In this document: one piece after another, positions 35,906 through 44,774 of the stretch | Layout of the letters: each line of letters begins with the position of its first letter | Position numbering within the stretch: the stretch's first letter is position 1 | Assembly (NCBI GenBank): GCA_964454975.1 | Contig: CAYVVD010000002.1 | Location: 62,001-126,000, forward strand | DNA length: 64,000 bases | Direction of reading: 5' to 3' | Origin: CAYVVD01 sp964454975 | GTDB lineage: Bacteria > Bacteroidota > Ignavibacteria > Kapaibacteriales > UBA2268 | Position numbers and translations under genes: made by a program | The notes under the pieces: generated by a model | What the model was told of the DNA's origin: nothing | Seen by the model: only the letters and a program-made list of their open reading frames with translations | The model's database searches: none

Positions 35906-36973
35906 ATGGCAAGACTGGAAATAAAAGGAGTTTCAAAAGACTACGAAAAGGAAACAAGAGCCGTAGATAATTTAAGCCTGGATGCTTTAGATGGTGAATT
36001 CCTTGTCCTTGTCGGACCTTCCGGTTGTGGCAAGAGTACGGTACTGCGTTTAATCGCTGGTCTCGAAGAAATTACCGATGGTAAAATTCTTATTAACGGA
36101 AAGATTATCAACGAAGCAGGTCCAAAAGACCGGAATATTGGGATGGTATTCCAGAATTATGCTCTTTACCCGCACATGACCGTTTATGAAAACCTTGCAT
36201 TTCCCCTTAAAATATTGAAGTATAAAAAAACAGCAATTGAGGCTCAAGTTAAATATGTTGCTAAAAAGCTAGAATTAGATAACTATTTGCATCGCAAACC
36301 GCGTCAGCTTTCCGGTGGTCAAAGGCAGAGGGTGGCATTGGGCAGGGCAATTGTCCGCCAGCCGGATATTTTCCTTTTTGACGAACCACTTTCAAATCTT
36401 GATGCTAAGTTACGTGTGCAGATGAGAAATGAAATACTCTCGTTGCAAAGGGAACTTGGCACTACAACAATATACGTAACTCATGACCAGGTTGAAGCAA
36501 TGACAATGGGCACAAAACTGGCAATTATGAACAAAGGAGTATTACAGCAATTTGATACACCGGAAAATGTATACTTCAAACCTGAAAATAAATTCGTTGC
36601 TTCGTTTATTGGCAGCCCACAGATGAATTTTCTTGAAGGAATAGTTGAAAATGGATATTTCAAATCAGGAGAGATTAAATTTTTTATTGGTGATAATGTC
36701 GATAGCTTTGGAGAAATTACAATTGGAATCAGGCCTGAACACCTAAACCTTTCTACTGGCGAAGATGGTTTACAAATTACAGTGGAGAATATCGAAAACC
36801 TGGGCCATGAATTTATCACATATTTCCGTATTGATGGTCACCTGAATTGTCTCAGAAGTCCTGAAAAGCCAACATATTCAATCGGTAACAGAGTTTGCAT
36901 TATACCATCTCTTTTTAATCTGCATTTGTTTGATAAAAAAGGAAAAAGGATAGATACTGATGCTTCAGGTTAA
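35906..36973 (+). CDS. ABC transporter ATP-binding protein, UgpC/MsmK type
   Basis: A 355-residue nucleotide-binding protein with Walker A GPSGCGKST, Q-loop region VFQNYALYPHMTVYEN, signature LSGGQRQRVALGRAIVRQP, Walker B IFLFDEPLSNLDAKLR and H-loop VTHDQVEAMTMG. A C-terminal TOBE/MalK-type regulatory domain follows (FIGSPQMNFLEG, IGIRPEHL). This is the ATPase of sugar or glycerol-phosphate uptake systems. No permease or binding-protein gene is nearby, so it is probably an orphan shared ATPase like MsmK. Its 3' end overlaps the next ABC-F gene by 14 bp. Confidence 0.9.
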   Translation: MARLEIKGVSKDYEKETRAVDNLSLDALDGEFLVLVGPSGCGKSTVLRLIAGLEEITDGKILINGKIINEAGPKDRNIGMVFQNYALYPHMTVYENLAFPLKILKYKKTAIEAQVKYVAKKLELDNYLHRKPRQLSGGQRQRVALGRAIVRQPDIFLFDEPLSNLDAKLRVQMRNEILSLQRELGTTTIYVTHDQVEAMTMGTKLAIMNKGVLQQFDTPENVYFKPENKFVASFIGSPQMNFLEGIVENGYFKSGEIKFFIGDNVDSFGEITIGIRPEHLNLSTGEDGLQITVENIENLGHEFITYFRIDGHLNCLRSPEKPTYSIGNRVCIIPSLFNLHLFDKKGKRIDTDASG

Positions 36974-38906
36974 TAAGGTATCTCTGAGCTTTGGCAGCAA
37001 GTCTCTTTTCGATGATGTAAGCTTTTCCGTTTCGAGTGGGCAACGGATTGGATTAATTGGAAGAAATGGCGCCGGCAAATCAACTATGCTAAGGATAATC
37101 AGCAAAAAGCAATTGCCTGATTCCGGTTCAGTAAGCTCCCCAAATGAGTACACTATTGGCTACCTTCCACAGGAAGTCAATTTCACATCAAATTTACCGC
37201 TATTTGAAGAAACCTATAATTCACTCACCGAACTCAAAAAACTTGAAACTAATATTGAAAGCCTGAATAAAGAAATTAGTGAGAGAGCGGATTATGAAAG
37301 CGATTCATACATGAAGGCAATAAGCGCCCTAACTGAAGCAACTGAACGTTTTGAACTGCTGGGAGGAAGCAAAATAAATGAACAGATTGAGAAGATACTT
37401 AGAGGGTTGGGATTTAAGCGCTCAGAATTTGAAAAACCAATAAGCGAATTCAGCGGTGGCTGGCAAATGCGGGCTGAACTTGCAAAGTTATTGTTGCAAA
37501 TGCCTGATTGTTTGTTACTTGACGAGCCGACAAACCACCTGGATATTGACTCGCTTATCTGGATTGAGGGCTTTTTAAAGGAGTATCCGGGTGTTATTAT
37601 TATTGTCTCTCACGACAGGAAATTTCTTGATAACATCACTAATCGTACTATCGAAGTTTCCGGTGGCAAGCTCTACGACCAGCCATTGGCTTACAGCGAT
37701 TTTGTCGAGTTTATGGAAAAGCAACGAGAGTTGCAGAAATCAGCATTTGAAAACCAGCAAAGGAAAATAGCGCAAACAGAACGTTTTATTGAAAGATTCA
37801 GATATAAGGCGAACCTTGCATCAAGGGTACAATCAAGGGTCAAACAACTCGAAAAGCTGGAGCTTATTGAAATTGACGAAGGTGATACTTCAACAATCAA
37901 CTTCAGTTTTCCTGCTGCACCTCGATGCAGCAGGTTGGTTGCTGAGATTAAAAACTTGCATAAGAGATATGATGATAACCATGTAATACGTGGAATAGAT
38001 TTCGCAATTGAGCGAGGAGAGCGTGTTGCTTTTGTTGGTAAAAACGGCGAAGGTAAATCAACACTTTCGAGAATACTTGCAGGTTATGAAAGTTATGAAG
38101 GTGAATTAAAAAAGGGTACCAATGTCGAACTGGGATTTTACTCACAAAACCAGGCGGATATGCTAAGCTCTGAGTCAACTGTTTTCGATGTTATTGACAG
38201 GGCAGCAACCGGAGATATACGCAAAAGAATTAGAACATTGCTCGGCGCATTCCTTTTTATTGGCGACGATATTTATAAGAAGGTGAAGGTTCTTTCTGGT
38301 GGAGAAAAATCCCGTCTTGCACTTTGCAAGCTCTTGCTTCAACCTGTAAATTTCCTGCTCCTCGATGAGCCCACAAATCACCTCGATATGCTCAGCAAGG
38401 ATGTTCTTAAGCAGGCAATATTCGACTTTGAGGGAGCTTTGATTATTGTTTCGCACGACAGGGAATTCCTGCAGAAGCTAACGGACAAAACAATTGAATT
38501 TTATAACGGTAAAATCAAAGAGTACCCGGGTAGTATTGATGATTACCTGTACAAAAAGCGAATCACTGAAATTGAAGATATACAGGAAAGGACAAAATTA
38601 AGCGAGAAAAAAGAACAGACAAATAGTTCAGCAAAGGAAGATCGCGAACGAAAAAAAGCAGTACAGAGAGAACTGAACAAAGCAGAAAAACGTATCTCAG
38701 CTCTTGAAGAGGAAATTTCAAGTTTAGAGCTGAGAATTACTGAATATGAAGAAATGTTCGCAAATCCTGAACTGGCAGAGCGGCCTGATGAAATGTCTAA
38801 GTTAAAATCAGAATTTGAAAACACACGCAAACTGCTCGAAGACAAAATGAACGAATGGTCCGAAGCATCAGAACAGCTTGAAAAGCTTCAAGTGAATTTT
38901 TCATAA
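36960..38906 (+). CDS. ABC-F family ATPase (ribosome-associated)
   Basis: A 648-residue soluble protein with two ABC domains and no membrane part. The first has Walker A GRNGAGKST, signature FSGGWQMRAELAKLLLQMP and Walker B CLLLDEPTNHLD; the second has GKNGEGKST, LSGGEKSRLALCKLLLQP and LLLDEPTNHLD. A charged interdomain linker (about 240-310, ERFIERFRYKANLASRVQSR) and a long C-terminal coiled coil (about 545-645) follow the Uup/YdiF-like layout. ABC-F proteins bind the ribosomal E site and rescue stalled translation; some give antibiotic resistance. The start lies inside the preceding gene, in another frame. tRNA-Lys follows. Confidence 0.93.
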   Translation: MLQVNKVSLSFGSKSLFDDVSFSVSSGQRIGLIGRNGAGKSTMLRIISKKQLPDSGSVSSPNEYTIGYLPQEVNFTSNLPLFEETYNSLTELKKLETNIESLNKEISERADYESDSYMKAISALTEATERFELLGGSKINEQIEKILRGLGFKRSEFEKPISEFSGGWQMRAELAKLLLQMPDCLLLDEPTNHLDIDSLIWIEGFLKEYPGVIIIVSHDRKFLDNITNRTIEVSGGKLYDQPLAYSDFVEFMEKQRELQKSAFENQQRKIAQTERFIERFRYKANLASRVQSRVKQLEKLELIEIDEGDTSTINFSFPAAPRCSRLVAEIKNLHKRYDDNHVIRGIDFAIERGERVAFVGKNGEGKSTLSRILAGYESYEGELKKGTNVELGFYSQNQADMLSSESTVFDVIDRAATGDIRKRIRTLLGAFLFIGDDIYKKVKVLSGGEKSRLALCKLLLQPVNFLLLDEPTNHLDMLSKDVLKQAIFDFEGALIIVSHDREFLQKLTDKTIEFYNGKIKEYPGSIDDYLYKKRITEIEDIQERTKLSEKKEQTNSSAKEDRERKKAVQRELNKAEKRISALEEEISSLELRITEYEEMFANPELAERPDEMSKLKSEFENTRKLLEDKMNEWSEASEQLEKLQVNFS

Positions 38907-38965
38907 GTGTTACTATTATATAAATTTAATTTGAATTTAAAGTCGTGGCTTATTATTTTAGCCAC

Positions 38966-39039
38966 GCTTCCTTAGCTCAGTTGGCTAGAGCAACGGACTC
39001 TTAATCCGTGGGTCGTGGGTTCGAGCCCCACAGGAAGCA
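38966..39039 (+). tRNA. tRNA-Lys (anticodon CTT)
   Basis: A 74-base cloverleaf. The acceptor GCTTCCT pairs with AGGAAGC, the D-arm is GCTC/GAGC, the anticodon stem ACGGA/TCCGT encloses CTCTTAA with anticodon CTT, and the T stem GTGGG/CCCAC encloses TTCGAGC. The discriminator is A and CCA is not encoded. It reads AAG lysine codons. A terminator follows within a few bases. Confidence 0.97.
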
Positions 39040-39040
39040 C

Positions 39041-39066
39041 AAATCCGGCTACGGCCGGATTTTTAT
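39041..39066 (+). terminator. Rho-independent terminator after tRNA-Lys
   Basis: AAATCCGGC pairs with GCCGGATTT around tacg and continues into a T-rich stretch (ttttatta). It follows the tRNA by one base. Confidence 0.8.
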
Positions 39067-39123
39067 TATCCACCACCATCGTGAAAGAATTACAAATTCA
39101 ATAAAAATGCAGTCAATCTATGA

Positions 39124-39816
39124 TTAGCTCTCAAGCGTCCTAAGATATTTGCTTACAAACTCACCCTTCCTCTTCGCGCGGTATTGCATTATAAATCTCG
39201 GGTGTTCCAGCGGGACTATTTCTTTAAAAAAGCAATGTTTTTTATTTAACTTTTCAAAGTATTTGTAGTTTTTCCCACTTCCAAGTATTATTGCCCTTTT
39301 TGTGTCAATTCCAAATGATATTTGCTCTTTTAATGTCTGTATTATAAACGGTGTCACGGCATCCTGAAGCTCGCGACTGTCATAAAAATTGTAATTAACC
39401 TCCCTCCCATTATCATTTTTAATAACAAACCCAAGAGGACACAATGCGCTTAAATAGAATTGAGAATAAAACTTAGCAACACCTCCATAAGAACTGATTA
39501 CCTCATACACAAACACAGAAGAAGGTTCATGCGTATCTTTCCCTTCAAATTTAATACCGCACTCATCCCTTAAGCGTTTTGTATCTGTAAATGTAATTCC
39601 TGTTACCCCGGCTCCAAATCTTCCAGGATTAATACCAAGAATGATATTTCGTTTTTTCGAATCGCTATAAAATTTTCTAAAAAAAGTTTCCATTGTTTTC
39701 TTAGTTAAATCACTACCGTCTTTGTATGGATTCATAGCATTCACTCCATCCGGCAATTCAATTCCTTCAAGGGAAAGGCTTTTAGTAAAGTTTATTATTT
39801 TTTCAGAAATATTCAT
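39124..39816 (-). CDS. SMUG2-like uracil-DNA glycosylase family protein
   Basis: A 230-residue protein of the uracil-DNA glycosylase superfamily. GINPGRFGAGVTGITFTD is the activating-water motif region and LEHPRFIMQYR is the DNA-intercalation loop, wording that fits the SMUG2 group (once DUF4918). SMUG2 enzymes remove hypoxanthine, xanthine or uracil from DNA, starting base-excision repair. It is a single gene between tRNA-Lys and a plus-strand esterase. The fold is well supported; base specificity is not determined by sequence here. Confidence 0.82.
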   Translation of the reverse strand: MNISEKIINFTKSLSLEGIELPDGVNAMNPYKDGSDLTKKTMETFFRKFYSDSKKRNIILGINPGRFGAGVTGITFTDTKRLRDECGIKFEGKDTHEPSSVFVYEVISSYGGVAKFYSQFYLSALCPLGFVIKNDNGREVNYNFYDSRELQDAVTPFIIQTLKEQISFGIDTKRAIILGSGKNYKYFEKLNKKHCFFKEIVPLEHPRFIMQYRAKRKGEFVSKYLRTLES

Positions 39817-39869
39817 TTCTTGTGTAGTTCTTGATAAGTACTTAAATTCTTTAATTCCGGAGTTAATAT

Positions 39870-41036
39870 ATGAAAATTAATCTGCTATTGCTTTATTCGT
39901 TATTACTAACCATTTACTTTCTCAACGTCAGCTGCCAGTTTGAGGATGCCCCTTTCTATGAGGATGTTAAGTATGGCCAGTATGAAAGGAATGTACTTGA
40001 TTTCTGGCAGGCAGAAAGCGAATTACCGACACCTGTTGTAATATATATCCACGGAGGCGGATTTAAGGCCGGAGACAAAATGCAAGCCCGCCAGTCACGA
40101 AACCTTGAATACCTTAAGAAATGCCTCGAGAACAGGGTCTCTTTCGCATCAATAAACTACCGTTTCAGACAGACGACACGCCTCGATACAATCATGCTCG
40201 ATGTAAAAAGAGCAATACAGTTTATCCGCTCAAGAGCAGAACAATGGAATATTGACAAGGAAAAAATTGCCGCCTATGGCAGCTCTGCCGGAGGTGGCGC
40301 CAGCATCTGGCTTGCATTCCGTGATGATATGGCTGAACCAAACAGCCCGGATCCTGTATTGCGCGAATCCACACGCCTTGCAGTTGTAGGGCATATTGCC
40401 TCCCAGGCTACTTATGATTTTGCAAAATGGGGTGAGATTCTCGGTTTAGAAGAAAACTGGATGGAAGAATTCAACACACGTGAAGACCTTGAGCTTTACC
40501 GTATTACAGACCGCAGCCAATACAATGACCCCGAAATAATCGAGTTACGCAAATTCCTGGATATGCCGGCTTACCTTGATAAAAGCGACCCTCCAATCTA
40601 TCTTGCGAATGATGCATCGTTCGACACGCCCGGGAATTCCGGCTTGGCAATTCACCATCCGCTTCACCCATTCTATTTACAGGAGCAGTATCAAAACTTG
40701 GGGCTTGATTTCAGCTCCTGGTTCGAATTTACTCCCCCTGAAGAAGTGGAAAATATGATAGATTTTTTCCTGAAGTATCTTAAACCTGCAACTGATATTG
40801 AAGAACATGAAAATACTGATATTTCGATTTTTCCAAATCCTTCGAATGATTATCTTTCCTTGAAAGGAACTAATCTCCCTTTGAAATATTCAATTTTTAA
40901 CACTCTCGGACAGAAAATTTTAAAAGGAGAAATAAACACATCAAGAATAATAATTGCTCAATTGCCAGCGGGAATTTATCATTTGGTTCTTCAATCGGAG
41001 AACAGCATTGATACTTTTAAGTTTGCTAAAAATTGA
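39870..41036 (+). CDS. Secreted alpha/beta hydrolase (esterase) with T9SS sorting domain
   Basis: A 388-residue protein. A signal peptide (MKINLLLLYSLLLTIYFLNVSC) precedes an esterase/lipase-like alpha/beta hydrolase domain. YIHGGGFKAGDK holds the oxyanion-hole HGGG, and AYGSSAGGGASIWLAF holds the nucleophile serine in GxSxG. The last 70 residues (FPNPSNDYLSLKGT to LPAGIYHLVLQ and FKFAKN) are a T9SS type-A sorting domain, so the enzyme should be exported across the outer membrane. The signal peptide ends near a cysteine, which could also make it a lipoprotein, but with a sorting domain this is less likely. Its substrate is unknown. Confidence 0.87.
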   Translation: MKINLLLLYSLLLTIYFLNVSCQFEDAPFYEDVKYGQYERNVLDFWQAESELPTPVVIYIHGGGFKAGDKMQARQSRNLEYLKKCLENRVSFASINYRFRQTTRLDTIMLDVKRAIQFIRSRAEQWNIDKEKIAAYGSSAGGGASIWLAFRDDMAEPNSPDPVLRESTRLAVVGHIASQATYDFAKWGEILGLEENWMEEFNTREDLELYRITDRSQYNDPEIIELRKFLDMPAYLDKSDPPIYLANDASFDTPGNSGLAIHHPLHPFYLQEQYQNLGLDFSSWFEFTPPEEVENMIDFFLKYLKPATDIEEHENTDISIFPNPSNDYLSLKGTNLPLKYSIFNTLGQKILKGEINTSRIIIAQLPAGIYHLVLQSENSIDTFKFAKN

Positions 41037-41167
41037 GACCCCATTTGTAATGCGGCTCCCTTTCACCAGATTAATGACGTCCAATACTAAATATGAAACA
41101 CTTTACGAAACATTAATAATAAATCTGAATCTTCGTTTTATTAGTGTAGTTTTGATTTAAGGTTAGT

Positions 41168-42493
41168 ATGGAACAATCAAAAGAAATAAATCGTTCTGAA
41201 AGATTAGTTGAAATTGATAAAGAATTGAAAGTTCTGAATAATCAGCTTACAGAGCTTAAAGAGCAATGGACTAAAGAAAAAAAACTAATTGAAAAGATTA
41301 GAAATTTTAAGGCTCAGATAGAAGAGCAGAAAAAGGCTGCAGAGAATTATGAAATAAAAGGTGAACTGGAAAAGGTAGCAGAAATCCGTTATGGTGTACT
41401 CCACGATTTGCAATCCAAGCTGGAAAATGCCAATGAACAGCTTGTAGAATTGCAAAGCACCGGAAAAATGCTAAAAGAAGAGATAAATCCTGAGGACATT
41501 GCTGAAATTGTTGCCAAGTGGACAGGGATCCCTGTTTCACGCATGCTTGAATCCGAACGAATGAAACTTATTAAAATGGAGGACCGGATACACGAGCGAC
41601 TTATCGGGCAGGATCATGCAGTAACTGCTGTAGCAAATGCAATAAGACGATCAAGAGCCGGCTTGCAGGATGAAAACAGGCCTTTGGGTTCCTTTATTTT
41701 TATAGGTACAAGCGGTGTTGGCAAAACTGAAATGGCACGTGCACTTGCCGAGTTTTTATTTGACGATGAAAATTCACTTGTTCGCATTGATATGAGCGAG
41801 TACATGGAAAAATTTTCAGTTTCAAGGCTTATCGGAGCTCCTCCCGGTTATGTTGGATACGAAGAGGGAGGCCAGTTAACTGAAGCAGTCAGGAGAATAC
41901 CTTATTCAGTTATTCTTTTGGATGAGTTTGAAAAGGCACATCCTGAAGTATATAATGTACTTTTGCAAGCCCTTGATGATGGAAGGTTAACTGATGGCAA
42001 AGGAAGAATTGTTAACTTCAGGAATACTCTTTTTATCATGACATCCAATATAGGAACAGAATTAATCCAGGAAAGGCTTAATGATATTAATGAAAACAAC
42101 CGGGAACAAATTCTTTCTGAGATGAGAGTGAAAATAACCGATACTCTAGCGAAAAGAATGCGTCCTGAGTTCCTGAACCGTATTGATGAAATAATCCTGT
42201 TCAAACCATTGATTGAATCAGAAATTAAACAAATAGCCCACCTTCAACTGGAACGTTTTGTAAAAAAATTGAAAGAACTTGAGATTGAAATTGATTTTTC
42301 TGAACAATCAATTGAATGGCTCGCGAAAGTAGGTTATAGCCCACAATATGGTGCCCGGCCATTGAAGCGAGCCATACAAAAAAACATCACCGACAAACTG
42401 TCAACAAAGCTTCTTTCGCATGAATTTGTTTCAGGCGACAAGATAAAAGCCGATATTAACGACATAGGTGAATTTGTGTTTAATAAAGCATGA
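41168..42493 (+). CDS. Short ClpB-like protein: M domain plus second AAA+ domain only
   Basis: A 441-residue protein that begins inside the ClpB coiled-coil M domain (KELKVLNNQLTELKEQWTKE, then EKVAEIRYGVLHDLQSKLE). It continues with VAKWTGIPVSRMLESE and the whole NBD2: Walker A GTSGVGKTEMARAL, pore loop GYVGYEEGGQ, Walker B VILLDEFEKAHPEV, sensor 1 FIMTSNIG, arginine finger region RMRPEFLNRIDEI and the small C-domain with ARPLKRAIQ. The N-domain and NBD1 of full ClpB (about 860 residues) are absent, and the 131 bp upstream do not encode them. Human mitochondrial CLPB shows that one ATPase ring can disaggregate proteins. It may be an intact special form or a truncated paralogue. Confidence 0.85.
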   Translation: MEQSKEINRSERLVEIDKELKVLNNQLTELKEQWTKEKKLIEKIRNFKAQIEEQKKAAENYEIKGELEKVAEIRYGVLHDLQSKLENANEQLVELQSTGKMLKEEINPEDIAEIVAKWTGIPVSRMLESERMKLIKMEDRIHERLIGQDHAVTAVANAIRRSRAGLQDENRPLGSFIFIGTSGVGKTEMARALAEFLFDDENSLVRIDMSEYMEKFSVSRLIGAPPGYVGYEEGGQLTEAVRRIPYSVILLDEFEKAHPEVYNVLLQALDDGRLTDGKGRIVNFRNTLFIMTSNIGTELIQERLNDINENNREQILSEMRVKITDTLAKRMRPEFLNRIDEIILFKPLIESEIKQIAHLQLERFVKKLKELEIEIDFSEQSIEWLAKVGYSPQYGARPLKRAIQKNITDKLSTKLLSHEFVSGDKIKADINDIGEFVFNKA

Positions 42494-42558
42494 AACCTTG
42501 AAATTTGATAAAATTCACTTATTTTTAGGATTGTATGTATTAATCCCGGTGTCGCACC

Positions 42559-44421
42559 ATGAAAAAAACTCTCCAGCTATTAGTTATTATGATTGCACTC
42601 TGGGGCTGCTCTTCTTCTAAGCAGCAGAGTACTGATTATTTCCCGGGCTTTTCCAATGCCGGTGAGTCTGGTAAAGCCAAAATGGAGTGGCGTTTCCCCG
42701 GCGCTGATAAAATTATAATCGAAAACCTTGGTGAGCATTTCAGCGAGTTTGACAGCGTTTTTGTATCCCCGAATGAAAACATGAAATACAAGTTCCGGAT
42801 TTTCCGTGATGGGGATACTCTCGAAAGAAACTGGCGTGTTTACATTGATGTACGTAAAAGGCAGGACACATTTGCTTATAGCAATACCCCAAGAAACCTA
42901 AGCAACTCTTCTTTCGAGGAGTCAAAATACTTCAACGGAATTCTTGCTAATCCGAACATTCAGGAACCATATTATATAAAAATAGTCCGAAGCATCTGCA
43001 ACCCTGCTGTATCCGACACCTGCATAGTCAGAACATTAGTTCTCGACAGGTTCGGGAATTACCTCCCGGGATTTACCGGCAACGATTCAGCTTTCTGGTC
43101 GGCTATTTACTATTGTACCCTGGGTATGGTTGGCGAGGATATAAAAATATTCACCGAGAAAGAATTCAAGGATCAGGGAAATTATCTTGATATCTCCATC
43201 CTTTTGGACATCTCAGCGGCATCGTTCGGACATGATGAGATATTAAACTCCATAAAACATTTTGCAGCGGGGCAGAGAAATTTTGATAATGTTATGCTTT
43301 CATTGTTCAACCAGAATTATGACGAGGTAATCAATCTTGGCAGTGCAAAAAAAATCCCTGCCGAAATTGATAATTTGAAATTACCTGAAACAGGGGGATT
43401 AAATTCGCTAAATAAAGCAACATATTTCAACCTGAATAACCTCAAGGGTGTAATAAATAACAACCAGAAGCTGCTTGTCCTTGTTGCATTTAATGATGAT
43501 AACAATTCGATTTTTTACGAACTGGACGATGTAACTCACTACGCACGTAATAATGAAATTCCTGTTTATGTAATTGCGGTTGGGAATGATATTGACAGCT
43601 ATTCTCTCAAGTACCTTACTGCCTTCACCGGCGGAAGATACTACTCTCTTTCCGATGATGAGCTTGGAGAAATTGGCAGCATATTAAATGAAATAGCTTT
43701 TTCCCAACGCGCTTACTATGAATTCAAGTTACCACTCGTTGCTTTAAAAGCTGAGGACTGCGAAAAACTTCGTTCGGAAATCGTATTTCATTTAAGCGAA
43801 CAAAAACATTCCGATATATTCCGGGTAGTTGTAAAAGAAGATTATCATCCACCCCGTTCCCAGGTTGTAGCTACCTTCGGTTACAAGGATACAACTGTTA
43901 ACAGGCGCTTTCACAGGGATTTAAATATTCTTGCAGAACTCCTATATGAGAATCCTGATTTCAAAATAGAACTAATAGGCCACTCCGGAATAGAAGGCAG
44001 CTGGGATGAAAACAGCCTGTTGTCCGGCTTGCGTGCACAAGCTATTAAAGATTTACTCCTTGATAATAGAGTAGATTCGGAGCAGGTAAAAGTAACAGCC
44101 GCAGGAAGCAGTAAACCACTATACTACCTTGAGCAGGATGAGTGGCAGAAAGAAATGAACAGGAGGGTTGAAATTCGCTGGCTGGATCCGGCTTTATTGC
44201 CATATGAAATTATTGCAGACAACTTTGATACAGAAGAAGAGGCACTGACAAATGTTGAGAAATGGGAAAAGCGCGGATTCAGAAGCTATTACGAACGCTA
44301 CCTTAAAAACAATATCCCACTATATTTGGTAAAAATATGGGGATACCCGACAGTCGAAGAAGCGGAAAAAGAAGTGAAAAAGCTTGGCAGGAAATATAAT
44401 GCTAATTTTCAAGTGGAATAA
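42559..44421 (+). CDS. Lipoprotein with vWA-like, OmpA-like and SPOR domains
   Basis: A 620-residue lipoprotein: MKKTLQLLVIMIALWGCSSS has a lipobox cysteine. A vWA-like fold begins near YLDISILLDISAASFG (about 213) and runs to ALTAFTGGRYY-like sequence at about 360. Its metal-site motif DxSxxS is degenerate compared with DxSxS. An OmpA peptidoglycan-binding domain follows (about 455-550; FKIELIGHSGIEGS, LRAQAIKDLL, MNRRVEIRW), then a SPOR domain at the C-terminus (NFDTEEEALTNVEKWEKRG, YPTVEEAEKEVKKLGRKYN). OmpA and SPOR both contact peptidoglycan, so the protein should tie the outer membrane to the wall, perhaps at division sites. The combination is unusual. Confidence 0.8.
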   Translation: MKKTLQLLVIMIALWGCSSSKQQSTDYFPGFSNAGESGKAKMEWRFPGADKIIIENLGEHFSEFDSVFVSPNENMKYKFRIFRDGDTLERNWRVYIDVRKRQDTFAYSNTPRNLSNSSFEESKYFNGILANPNIQEPYYIKIVRSICNPAVSDTCIVRTLVLDRFGNYLPGFTGNDSAFWSAIYYCTLGMVGEDIKIFTEKEFKDQGNYLDISILLDISAASFGHDEILNSIKHFAAGQRNFDNVMLSLFNQNYDEVINLGSAKKIPAEIDNLKLPETGGLNSLNKATYFNLNNLKGVINNNQKLLVLVAFNDDNNSIFYELDDVTHYARNNEIPVYVIAVGNDIDSYSLKYLTAFTGGRYYSLSDDELGEIGSILNEIAFSQRAYYEFKLPLVALKAEDCEKLRSEIVFHLSEQKHSDIFRVVVKEDYHPPRSQVVATFGYKDTTVNRRFHRDLNILAELLYENPDFKIELIGHSGIEGSWDENSLLSGLRAQAIKDLLLDNRVDSEQVKVTAAGSSKPLYYLEQDEWQKEMNRRVEIRWLDPALLPYEIIADNFDTEEEALTNVEKWEKRGFRSYYERYLKNNIPLYLVKIWGYPTVEEAEKEVKKLGRKYNANFQVE

Positions 44422-44485
44422 CAGTGGATTTTGATTTTAATGTTTGAATTATTATTAAAAATTAATATATTCCCCGATTGAAAAA

Positions 44486-44582
44486 TTAAAAAAATGCCTG
44501 AAGCAAGTCTCTTTGATTAATCTGCACCTATGAAACTTCCCCACACTGTTCTTAGTTGCAATCTGACTTCGCTTCAGGCATT
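44486..44582 (-). ncRNA. Probable structured small RNA with own promoter and terminator
   Basis: On the minus strand a 97-base unit begins AATGCCTGAAGCGAAGTC and ends GACTTGCTTCAGGCATT plus a T7 run. The two arms (44565-44582 and 44493-44509) pair over 17 bp with one bulge. Inside, TGCAACTA pairs with TAGGTGCA (one mismatch), leaving an asymmetric internal loop and an apical loop agtgtgggg. A TATAAT box lies at 44587-44592, 6-7 bases before the first stem base. No open frame is present. The size and rod shape recall 6S-type regulators or SRP RNA, but the SRP signature is absent and no family could be assigned. Confidence 0.6.
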
Positions 44583-44586
44583 ACTT

Positions 44587-44592
44587 ATTATA
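44587..44592 (-). promoter_or_regulatory. TATAAT -10 box for the small RNA
   Basis: Reading the minus strand, TATAAT occurs exactly where a -10 element should be if transcription begins at the stem base near 44580. No good -35 TTGACA match lies 17 bases further upstream (tagaag), so strength is uncertain. Confidence 0.5.
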
Positions 44593-44731
44593 CCTAACAG
44601 TAGATCAAGCTTCTAAAGAACGCGGGATCAAAGCCCTTCCTCAATCTTACTTATAACAATATACACCCATAATGGAATTAGGTTTGTAGTCAGAAAAATG
44701 ATAAAAATGTAGTATATGTTATATAATTAAG

Positions 44732-44771
44732 GTAGTAGTGAGCATCAACCGGTTGTCACCTTTTCTACTAC
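44732..44771 (-). terminator. Hairpin after the response-regulator gene
   Basis: GTAGTAG and CTACTAC pair, with inner GTGA/TCAC and the self-complementary AACCGGTT between them, starting 3 bases after the response-regulator stop. There is no T-run, so it may be a weak terminator or 3' stabiliser rather than a canonical terminator. Confidence 0.4.
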
Positions 44772-44774
44772 AAA

